Assembly: GCA_030770535.1 (NCBI GenBank) | Contig: JASVEC010000281.1 | Coordinates: 1 to 18,347 of the forward strand | Source of the DNA: Batkoa obscura | Taxonomy: Eukaryota > Entomophthoromycota > Entomophthoromycetes > Entomophthorales > Batkoaceae | DNA: 18,347 bases | Reading direction: 5' to 3' | Shown here: positions 12,031 through 18,347 of the stretch, piece by piece | How the letters are laid out: each line of letters opens with the position of its first letter | Numbering within the stretch: the stretch's first letter is position 1 | Notes under the pieces: generated by a model | The model's database searches: none | The model's input: the letters and a program-made list of their open reading frames with translations, nothing else | Told to the model about the DNA's origin: nothing | Position numbers and translations under genes: made by a program

Positions 12031-12534
12031 TTATTTGAAATTCTTTTTATGCCAATTTTCAATTGAATCTGTTGGATAATCATTATATAGGCTACATTTA
12101 CTAGAGTTAGAATCTGGAATAGAAACCCATGAGGCTTTAGAGTTTAATTTTATATGGCAAATGTTGTAATCACCTTCGTTTGGCAACTCTGAATCAATAG
12201 CAGAAGCGAAAGGATAAAAATAGTCTTTATATGTCGGATCATATGCCCAAAGGTTGGAGCTACAATTACCACAAAAATAACGAGTGTTCCCACTAACTTT
12301 CTGCTTCTCTGTTGAATCGTTATAGTTCATGATAGCTTTGTAACCTTTGAGTTCTATACCTTTATTTACTTCATATTCTAAGGTTGAGTATGCTCCCATT
12401 ATATTTATTGCATAACCTCCACCGCCTTGTACTTTTCGACATATGGAACAATAGCATCGATTATATGGGACTGGAGTACTACTAGTGAATGTAAACTTTA
12501 TTCCTTTACAGTGACAAGATCCTTCCAATTTCAT
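12031..12534 (-). CDS. GFA / CENP-V-type zinc-binding domain protein
   Basis: 167 aa, intronless. It belongs to the GFA (Mss4-like fold, DUF636) family, named for glutathione-dependent formaldehyde-activating enzyme. The true substrate of most members is unknown. Seven cysteines sit where the family binds zinc: C7-x-C9, then C27-x-C29-x2-C32 in RCYCSICRK, then C88-x2-C91 in RYFCGNCSSNLW. Other family hallmarks are GSCHC at the N-terminus, GGGGYAINIMG, YPFASAID and the C-terminal pattern W-x5-D ... ENWHKK. Length is about usual (130-180), and the protein looks complete at both ends. There is no signal peptide, so it is probably cytosolic. It is flanked by MITE copies on both sides; copy 2 touches its stop codon. 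The lack of introns and the wide occurrence of this family in bacteria leave old horizontal transfer open, though fungi commonly carry such genes. Confidence 0.88.
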   Translation of the reverse strand: MKLEGSCHCKGIKFTFTSSTPVPYNRCYCSICRKVQGGGGYAINIMGAYSTLEYEVNKGIELKGYKAIMNYNDSTEKQKVSGNTRYFCGNCSSNLWAYDPTYKDYFYPFASAIDSELPNEGDYNICHIKLNSKASWVSIPDSNSSKCSLYNDYPTDSIENWHKKNFK

Positions 12535-12896
12535 ATTAGAAAAAGACTTAAAATAGTTTTTAAAAGCCTATACAAATCAAATTAAATTTGGTTTATATAT
12601 TGTTCGAATCAATTACGTGTTGTTGTCATCTATTGGCCTTTCAAAATTAAAGCGCAATTGGGCTAATATTTACAGAATTTATTTACACCATCTTCAAAAA
12701 AAGGGTATACTCTAGAAAAAAAGTTACATATTTGATAAAAAAAACCTAATCAACTTGGTTGGTATTAAAAAGATGAATAGTCAAAAATTCCAAAAATTAG
12801 CCTTGAGGCAAAAAAATGGCTCAAGCAAAAAAACGCTAACTAAATTAAATCGTTAGATCAAATAACTTTAATTTAATCAATATATTTAAAATACAA

Positions 12897-12995
12897 TATG
12901 GGGCTGTATTTTTTTAAGAGTTTTACTAACAATCTTTCTACCTAAGTAGCACTTAAAAAATGAAGAGTAACGAAATCAAAAAAAAGATCCCCATA
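12897..12995 (-). mobile_element. MITE-like element, copy 3
   Basis: 99 bp, bounded by TATGGGGCTG and ATCCCCATA. The interior AGTTTTACTAACAATCTTTC, AAGTAGCACTTAAAAAATG and GTAACGAAATC matches the family. It lies 31 bp from copy 4, which points the opposite way. Confidence 0.82.
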
Positions 12996-13026
12996 ATAGT
13001 ATTTCAGATTTTTTAAAATTTTACTA

Positions 13027-13131
13027 TATGGGAGTGTTTTTTTTGACTTCATTGCTTTTTCCATTTTTTAAGCGCTATTTAAGCGGAAAATTTAGTAGTA
13101 AAATTCTCAAACATAAAAATACATCCCCATA
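13027..13131 (+). mobile_element. MITE-like element, copy 4
   Basis: 105 bp, with ends TATGGGAGTGTTTTTTTT and ACATCCCCATA. The interior GACTTCATTGCTTTTTCC, TTTTTTAAGCGCTATTTAAG and TTTAGTAGTAAAATTCTC is the same family on the other strand. It forms an inverted pair with copy 3. Confidence 0.82.
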
Positions 13132-13206
13132 TTTTTGCCTTGTAGCACAAAATGATTCTTTATTCACTTCAATCTGATACCACAAACGATGAGCTCTTTT
13201 TAAGAA

Positions 13207-13311
13207 TATAAGGATGAATTTTTCTGTTAAGAACTTTACTAACAATTTTTCTGTTCAAACAGCACTTAAAAGATGGAAAAAGTAATGAAATAAAAAAAAA
13301 CCACCTCCATA
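13207..13311 (-). mobile_element. MITE-like element, copy 5
   Basis: 105 bp, with ends TATAAGGATG and CACCTCCATA. The interior ACTTTACTAACAATTTTTC, AAACAGCACTTAAAAGATGG and AAAAGTAATGAAAT matches the family. Confidence 0.8.
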
Positions 13312-13708
13312 TTAGGATCAGAAAAGGGATTGTAATATTAATATTGACAATACACTTTGATGGCAGGTTTCAAGGTAATAAAAATAATAGGGGTAATAGT
13401 GTGTTATATATGAAATTTATGATAAAGGCGATGATATCAAATACATATTTGATGATCTTTTTCCTATGTCCATTTTATTGAATATAGTTAACTCAATTCA
13501 ATAGATCAATCAATCTAAAAAATTCTAATAGATAATTTTAATCCTTAAATTTATACTTTGATTAGTTTATTTTATTAGTAATAATTTTATGCTTTAGTAA
13601 TAATGATACGCTTTATAGTTGAACTTTTACTTATTGATGGTTTTCAATTATAATGGTTTATACCTTGATAAAAAATAAGGATATAAATGTGATATTTGAG
13701 AAGAAATA

Positions 13709-13808
13709 TATGGGTATGTTTTTTTGGCTTTGTCGCTTTTTTGATCTTTTAAGTGCTATTTCAACAGAAAGATCGTTAGTAAAGTTCTTAAAAAAACATA
13801 TTTCTATA
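13709..13808 (+). mobile_element. MITE-like element, copy 6
   Basis: About 100 bp. The left end is TATGGGTATGTTTTTTT; the right end is eroded to ACATATTTCTATA. The interior GGCTTTGTCGCTTTTTTGA, CTTTTAAGTGCTATTTCAAC and GATCGTTAGTAAAGTTCTT is clearly the family. Confidence 0.8.
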
Positions 13809-13914
13809 TAACAAACAATTAAATGTTGTTTAAAAGCTCAATATTGATCAGCCTGATGTCATACAAATTAAGATTGTAAAATATCTAAACAAACGAGTTT
13901 TACTTTTTTGTGGT

Positions 13915-14121
13915 CTAACAATCTCTACCACAGCAACATTTACCCCAATCGCAATCTCCATTAATACCCCATCGTGGACTTACAGCATACTGGTGACAAG
14001 CGTTCCAACAATCCCAGTCCCTAAAACAGCCACGTCCAGTAACATTACATCTTCTACAAATACTTAAAGCTTCCAAAAGAAAAAAAAAGAGAATGAATAA
14101 TAACCTGAAACTGTATAGCAT
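13915..14121 (-). CDS. Secreted ten-cysteine peptide, paralogue A
   Basis: 68 aa, single exon. Residues 1-20 (MLYSFRLLFILFFFLLEALS) form a strong signal peptide. The mature part of about 48 residues has ten cysteines: C22-x2-C25-x6-C32-x5-C38-x3-C42-x14-C57-x4-CCC(62-64)-x3-C68, exactly the spacing of the other two copies. Ten cysteines could make five disulfides. ICRRCNV, RWG-NGDCDWG and CCCG-DC are shared with the paralogues, while the 14-residue loop and the C3-C4 interval differ. NVT at 26-28 is a possible N-glycosylation sequon. I do not recognise the family. A secreted effector or antimicrobial-type peptide is an inference from size, secretion and cysteine content. This is the older, diverged member of a local array. 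Confidence 0.83.
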   Translation of the reverse strand: MLYSFRLLFILFFFLLEALSICRRCNVTGRGCFRDWDCWNACHQYAVSPRWGINGDCDWGKCCCGRDC

Positions 14122-14567
14122 TTTGTATAGTCTAAAACAATATAATCATTAATATTTAGAGTTAATTTTTAAAGCTAGGACCTATACCGTTTAAAATAAG
14201 AAATAAGAGTTAATAATCTCTTGTGTAGTTTTATTTATACCATTATCTTTAAGGATAGGCAATACAATATTTATAATACTAATATTCAGCGGTAGACTAT
14301 ACATAATATCCTATAATTCATCATTTTTACCTTAGAATAAAATTAACTTAAATTATCCACTTTACGATAATATGACAATAAGCGATTTTGATTTAAATGT
14401 TTAGCCTTTTTTCATTGAAAATTTCAATTTAGCATTTATCATATCAACATCAACCCCTTTTATTATTTCAATGCTGATTTTATGCTATAAATTTAATATT
14501 ATCTAGTGACACATTCATAATATAACTTGTTCTTGTTGAGTAAGATTTGGTAGTAGGTAAGAATTGG

Positions 14568-14625
14568 GAATAATATCAAAAAGGAAAAAAAAGACAACGA
14601 ATAATAATTTAAAATTGTTAAGCAT
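14568..14625 (-). pseudogene. Relic of a fourth copy of the Cys-rich peptide gene
   Basis: The DNA matches the 5' part of the neighbouring paralogues: the signal-peptide region (MLNNFKLL...) and the sequence just upstream. No recognisable cysteine-rich mature part follows. Flanking sequence on the left also aligns with regions next to the other copies. It is treated as a broken fossil of the family; the element at 14926-15029 lies in its upstream block. Confidence 0.65.
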
Positions 14626-14781
14626 TTTACATATTCTAAAGTAAATAGTTGTTAATAACTATGGTTAAATTTTATAGTTTATATTATTATGTTTTATAAT
14701 GAAAAAATAAGGATTAATGAACCTAACGGATAGTTTTAAAATACTACTATACAGCCGTTTCTAAGGATAATCATACGAAGT

Positions 14782-14812
14782 TGATGATATAAAAATCCAA
14801 GGATTAGTTGTA
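14782..14812. promoter_or_regulatory. Shared upstream motif (relic copy)
   Basis: TGATGATATAAAAATCCAAG and the bases after it match the repeated motif found upstream of paralogues C and D at a similar distance from the start codon (about 160-190 bp). A partly similar segment, CTAAGGATAATCATA, precedes it at 14761-14775. A regulatory role is inference; the duplication itself is visible. Confidence 0.4.
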
Positions 14813-14925
14813 TACAAATTTACATACTTCATGGCCACTTGCTTTAAAGTAAGATTAACTTCATTTATCAAGTTTGCGAAAATGACGGGATGGATGACCT
14901 TGCTTATCAATAATGGAGTATAACA

Positions 14926-15029
14926 TATGTGGATGCTTTTTTTGGCTTATCACTTTTTTCATTTTTTAAGCGCTATTTAAACAAAAAGATTGTTAGTAAA
15001 GTTCTTAAACAAAAAAATGCATCCTTATA
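14926..15029 (+). mobile_element. MITE-like element, copy 7
   Basis: 104 bp, with ends TATGTGGATGCTTTTTTT and GCATCCTTATA. The interior ATTTTTTAAGCGCTATTTAA and GATTGTTAGTAAAGTTCTTA is among the best preserved. It interrupts the upstream block of the relic peptide gene, so it landed after or within that duplication. Confidence 0.83.
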
Positions 15030-15901
15030 TCATTCCTTTTCAATTTTTTTTAAAAGGGACAATCGCTCAAGTGTTTTATTATTAGAAACAATATACTATT
15101 TTTTAAGTTAACTTTTAATGTTTAATCTGTTAACTCCTTTATTATAATTTTTAGTTTTCTATATAATACTTTTTATAGCACAATTTTCACAACTCTTTTA
15201 TACATATTTGGCAATAATTTCCATAATTTCTATAATTATTTTTTTTAAGTCTGATATTTGCATTTTAAATAACTTTTCTTCTTAAATGAATAGTTAATTA
15301 AGTCATAAAAGAGATGCAGCGGTTGTATTGTGGAATATAATTTGAAGATGTGAAAAGAATTAAAGATAGCATATATACAGCCAAATACTATAAATCTGAT
15401 AGTACTGTTTTGGATTTGAATAGATAAAGAATCAAAAATTCAACTTAATTTATTGTAATAATAAAAAACAAGATGTCCATTATCTTTAAACTCTTTTATT
15501 TCTATTTAACAAAGTAGAAGAATAAATCACTATTTTTGGCTTCTCTTATTAATATTTTTTGATTATTTCATAGGATTTTTTACTATTGTCTTTTTAAAAA
15601 TTTGAAAATGAGGCTGATAACAAACACGGATTATAACATTTTGAATCTAGCATAAAAGTTCCTTTAAACATTGACATATACAATATGTATCCATTTTGTA
15701 ATAAAAGCAACGTGTTTAATTTTGCAAAGTAAATTTACACGTCTCTTTACTAACTAAGTTATTATCAAGTATACTTCTTGTTTCAAGTACAACTATTGTT
15801 TTATTGTTGAAACATCTTTTCTTATGAAGTCTATAATGAGTTGATCGCTAGCTGATACTATGAACAAGAAACACATTTCTCAAAGCAGTAACAATGCACC
15901 T

Positions 15902-16005
15902 TATGAGGATGTTTTTTTGGCTTCATTACTTTTTCCATTTTTTGAGCCCTATTTGAGTGGAAAAATTATCAGCAAAGTTATTAAAAAAAAACACATCCAC
16001 TTATA
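15902..16005 (+). mobile_element. MITE-like element, copy 8
   Basis: 104 bp, with ends TATGAGGATGTTTTTTT and ACATCCACTTATA. The interior GGCTTCATTACTTTTTCC, TTTGAGCCCTATTTGAG and ATCAGCAAAGTTATT matches the family with several substitutions. Confidence 0.82.
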
Positions 16006-16310
16006 ATTAAAATAATTAGTCATCTAATTTTTTGATCTTAATTTAGATTTGTATTAAAATATCAATCAATTATGTATAAACATTATTTGGGCATAAATGT
16101 CGTTTAATTGAGCCAAAAACATTCTACTCTTTATAATAGAATAGAATAAAAATGCTAAAATTAAAAATGTTAATAAATTAAATTGATACAAAAAATACAA
16201 TCCATTTATTTTGACAGAATATAGATGAATAAGATAACAAAAACATTTCAGTACCATATAAAAGAATGTTGTAAAGTATTAAAGTAAATAGATCTACATT
16301 TTTTATGTAG

Positions 16311-16695
16311 TTTAGCAATCTGCACCACAGCAGCAAGAACCCCAATCACAATCCCCATTAAGACCCCATCTGTCACTTCTGTGATTCCAATCGCAAGCGT
16401 TTAAGCAATCTTGATCAATAAGGCATTGTCCAGATTTAACATTACATCTTCTACAGATATCCGAGCCAGCTACAAAGAGGACAAAAAAGAGAACTAATAA
16501 TAATTTGAAGCTGTTAAGCATTTTTTATATTCTATAATAAATCATTATTAATGTTTGTAGTAGTATTTATGAAATTAATTGATTACTTTTTACAATGAGA
16601 GACTATTGTTGATAACTTTTGTGTATCATTTTGTACATTATTTATACTATTTTTCAAGAATATACTATATGGAACTGATGATATCAGTATCCAAG
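16311..16695. repeat. Near-identical duplicated tract, copy C (partner 17837-18220)
   Basis: The tract covers the whole coding region and about 170 bp upstream. Coding bases match the partner at 209 of 210. The upstream 170 bp differ by a handful of small indels and substitutions. Identity drops sharply at the stop codon on one side and more gradually beyond about 16695 on the other, although weaker homology continues. Confidence 0.85.
16312..16521 (-). CDS. Secreted ten-cysteine peptide, paralogue C
   Basis: 69 aa, single exon. The signal peptide spans residues 1-20, with cleavage likely near VAGS. Mature cysteines: C23-x2-C26-x6-C33-x5-C39-x3-C43-x14-C58-x4-CCC(63-65)-x3-C69. The mature peptide contains several Asp, Arg and Trp residues and ends on the last cysteine. 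It is almost identical to paralogue D: 209 of 210 bases, the one change giving Phe5 here and Ser5 there. The coding stretch is visibly richer in G and C than its flanks. A 6-bp hairpin, CTACAT/ATGTAG, sits at 16294-16310 just past the stop, but not in copy D. Function unknown; a secreted effector or antimicrobial-like role is inference. Confidence 0.87.
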   Translation of the reverse strand: MLNSFKLLLVLFFVLFVAGSDICRRCNVKSGQCLIDQDCLNACDWNHRSDRWGLNGDCDWGSCCCGADC

Positions 16696-17837
16696 GATAA
16701 ACATATAGGGTTGACGATATCAATATTTAAGGTTAAGCTATGTTTGAAAATTTACATGTCATTTTAGCTTAAAATAAAGTTAACTCCATTTATATAGTTT
16801 GCGACAACACTGGAGTGAATCATTTTGCTTTTAAATCAAAATTTGTTTTATTGAATTTTTAACATTTAACCTGTCAACTCCTTTTCTTATTTCATTTGAT
16901 AAATTTTTTAAAAAATTTATAATATCCTGTGACGTATTTTCTATTTATAAAATTGATTATGAAATAGAATTTGGAGGTAGGTGAAAGAGTCAGAGATAAC
17001 ATCGACGTGGAGAACTATTATAAGGTTAATAACGTTGCTCCCTATTTTAATAAACTTTAACTACTTCCTACTCATTATACCCTATTAATAAAAACTAAGA
17101 GACATCTATTTTTTAAAGCCTGCCTTCTATTGCATAAGCGTAAAAATAAAATGTAATTTTATAAATTTTCTGCTGATATTTCCTGAACACTATCAACCAA
17201 ATGACAATATACTTTTTCAATAAAGATTACATTATTCAAAGTAAAGGTTCTACTATTAGAAACGATCAGCTTTGATATAAATTATCTTACTATAATATTA
17301 AAGCTTATACTATATTTTATTACAAAACACGTTTGAATTTGCAACTTTAGTTCGTACTTTTTTGATTTCTATTAATATCATGAGCAAATGAATTGTATGA
17401 GTGATTTATGGTTGATTAATTTCTTTGTAAATAGTTTTTTATAATGTTTATAATAGAATCAAAAGTTAACTGCTATAATTATGAGCTATACTGTTAAAAG
17501 AAATAGTAATTATTTAAGTCAAAGTTTTATTCATTTATTTATGATCCTTTGTTTATGATTTAAATATTATAAAATAAAGCAATGGTATATTACATCGTTC
17601 AATCTTAAATAATGTATAGATTGAAAGAATAAAAACCCTTTAGCTTTTGGTAAACTAAAATACGAATGATTAAAATTTGAAATATTAAATTTGAAATTAA
17701 ATTGGTACTATAAACAATACAATCGATTATTTTGACAGTAAAAGATAACTTCTTTAATAGGATAATATTAAGAAAATCCGGCATTACATAAAGCAATATT
17801 TCAAAATACAGAATAGACAAATACACTACTATATAAT
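16522..17837. other. Upstream region of paralogue C and downstream region of D
   Basis: There is no credible gene. The right-hand part of the repeated unit is visible: 16790-17010 aligns in patches with 14340-14560, for example GTTAACTCCATTTATATAG and the AGATTTGG-AGGTAGGT-like segment near 14545 and 16973. Hydrophobic open frames on the minus strand near 17605-17871 and 16066-16257 look like AT-rich chance. Confidence 0.45.
16676..16740. promoter_or_regulatory. Two-copy upstream motif before paralogue C
   Basis: TGATGATATCAGTATCCAAG (from 16676) and TGACGATATCAATATTTAAG (from 16712) form a direct repeat, each about 30 bp and 36 bp apart, 155-220 bp upstream of the start codon. The same pair appears before paralogue D and once more before the relic. 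The core could be written TGAYGATATCARTAT. A shared factor-binding site is a guess. Confidence 0.45.
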
Positions 17838-18220
17838 TTAGCAATCTGCACCACAGCAGCAAGAACCCCAATCACAATCCCCATTAAGACCCCATCTGTC
17901 ACTTCTGTGATTCCAATCGCAAGCGTTTAAGCAATCTTGATCAATAAGGCATTGTCCAGATTTAACATTACATCTTCTACAGATATCCGAGCCAGCTACA
18001 AAGAGGACAAAAAAGAGAACTAATAATAATTTGGAGCTGTTAAGCATTTTTTATTCTATAATAAAATCATTATTAATGTTTGTAGTAGTATTTATGAAAT
18101 TAATTGATTACTTTTTACAATGAGAGACTATTGTTGATACTTTTGTGTATCAATTTTGTACATTATTTATACTATTTTTCAAGAATTAATATATGGAACT
18201 GATGATGTCAGTATTCAAGT
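17837..18220. repeat. Near-identical duplicated tract, copy D (partner 16311-16695)
   Basis: This is the partner of the tract containing paralogue C, 384 bp long. Beyond about 18220 the match weakens but can still be followed (GAGTTAACTTCAATTACATA near 18305 against AAGTTAACTCCATTTATATA near 16778). Confidence 0.85.
17838..18047 (-). CDS. Secreted ten-cysteine peptide, paralogue D
   Basis: 69 aa, single exon. The mature peptide is identical to paralogue C (same ten cysteines with the adjacent CCC triplet); only residue 5 in the signal peptide differs. It has the same orientation as copies A and C, 1526 bp from C. The upstream 170 bp are nearly the same as in C, so both copies probably share expression control. 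Downstream sequence (plus-strand left side) is much less similar. Near-identity at synonymous sites points to a very recent duplication or gene conversion rather than selection alone. Confidence 0.87.
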   Translation of the reverse strand: MLNSSKLLLVLFFVLFVAGSDICRRCNVKSGQCLIDQDCLNACDWNHRSDRWGLNGDCDWGSCCCGADC

Positions 18221-18264
18221 TCAATAGTTTAGGGTTGGTAATATCGCTATTTAGGAGTAGGTTG
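18200..18264. promoter_or_regulatory. Two-copy upstream motif before paralogue D
   Basis: TGATGATGTCAGTATTCAAG from 18200 and TGGTAATATCGCTATTTAGG from 18236 keep the 36-bp spacing seen before paralogue C. The second unit has drifted more. The function is inferred only from shared position. Confidence 0.4.
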
Positions 18265-18347
18265 TACATTTTATTATATGTGTTATGATTTTCAACCTAA
18301 AATGGAGTTAACTTCAATTACATACTTTACGATAATATGGTAATAAA

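Larger units (their letters stand above)
12535..13914. other. Repeat-rich gene-free stretch
   Basis: There is no credible coding region. It contains four MITE copies (12897-12995, 13027-13131, 13207-13311, 13709-13808), so close to a third of the stretch is element sequence. The 360 bp left of 12897 are the presumed promoter of the GFA gene. The bases around 13400-13700 are AT-rich without visible structure. Confidence 0.5.
14122..16311. other. Gene-poor stretch with duplicated flanks, one relic and two MITE copies
   Basis: There is no intact gene. It holds the upstream region of paralogue A, the relic at 14568-14625 with its own upstream block, MITE copies at 14926-15029 and 15902-16005, and sequence that pairs in patches with 16800-17580. 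For example, AACTCCTTT-type segments occur near 14450, 15130 and 16875, and a CACGTTTGAATTTGCAA-like segment occurs near 15710 and 17328. The 1.5-1.9 kb unit therefore appears tandemly duplicated long ago. Confidence 0.5.

Noticed and set aside
12601-12612. TGTTCGAATCA, resembling a tRNA B box
   Set aside because: There is no matching A box at the right distance and no acceptor or anticodon stem; no tRNA can be folded.
14929-15111. Plus-strand 60-residue open frame
   Set aside because: Over half of it is MITE copy 7 sequence; it has no family resemblance and biased composition.
16066-16257. Hydrophobic minus-strand frames downstream of paralogues C and D (also 17605-17871)
   Set aside because: They lie in homologous flanks but share little protein sequence, and hydrophobic AT-rich frames arise easily by chance here. 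The second also overlaps paralogue D.
16312-16521. Resemblance of C-x2-D-x-D-C plus CC...C to a WAP four-disulfide core
   Set aside because: The spacing is wrong: 14 residues and an extra cysteine separate the motif from the cysteine cluster, and the KCC element is absent. Treated as coincidence.
16579-16767. Plus-strand 62-residue frame upstream of paralogue C
   Set aside because: The nearly identical tract before paralogue D has indels that break any common frame, so coding is unlikely.

Overview
This window reads as a compact piece of an AT-rich eukaryotic nuclear genome. The genes carry many short spliceosomal introns (about 45-100 nt, GTAAGT-like donors, branch sites close to TACTAAC), and the code is standard. 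A TAF1 that ends at its zinc knuckle without bromodomains, yeast-like branch points and a fungal-type GFA/CENP-V domain gene all fit a fungus. An AT-rich early-diverging lineage (for example the Glomeromycotina/Mucoromycota side) is my best guess. The phylum is inference, not something the sequence proves.

Left half (1-8578): two housekeeping transcription genes converge. TAF1, the scaffold subunit of TFIID, lies on the plus strand at 360-4704 in 19 exons. The second-largest subunit of RNA polymerase I (RPA135/POLR1B) lies on the minus strand at 8578-4994 in 4 exons. Their 3' ends are 289 bp apart, and between them is a 12-bp perfect inverted repeat that places AATAAA on both strands. As given, TAF1 shows two single-base frame shifts inside exon 5.

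Middle (8579-12534): after a 1.75-kb spacer comes a two-exon gene for a putative secreted protein. It has a long Gly/Gln/Phe heptad array, organised into 123-bp higher-order repeats, and an unrecognised C-terminal domain. A small intronless zinc-binding GFA-family gene follows on the minus strand.

Right half (12535-18347): gene-poor and repeat-rich. A local family of tiny secreted ten-cysteine peptides has three intact copies on the minus strand (13915-14121, 16312-16521, 17838-18047). One broken relic lies near 14.6 kb. The last two intact copies differ by one base in 210. Their upstream regions share a decaying duplicated block with an internal repeated motif.

Eight copies of a roughly 100-bp palindromic MITE-like element with TA-bounded ends (TATGNGGATG...) are scattered from 8979 to 16005, in both orientations and always outside exons. 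The Cys-rich peptide array and the MITE family are the least explained parts of the window. The genes do not form one pathway: TAF1 and RPA135 are general transcription machinery, while the secreted proteins look like lineage-specific surface or effector products.
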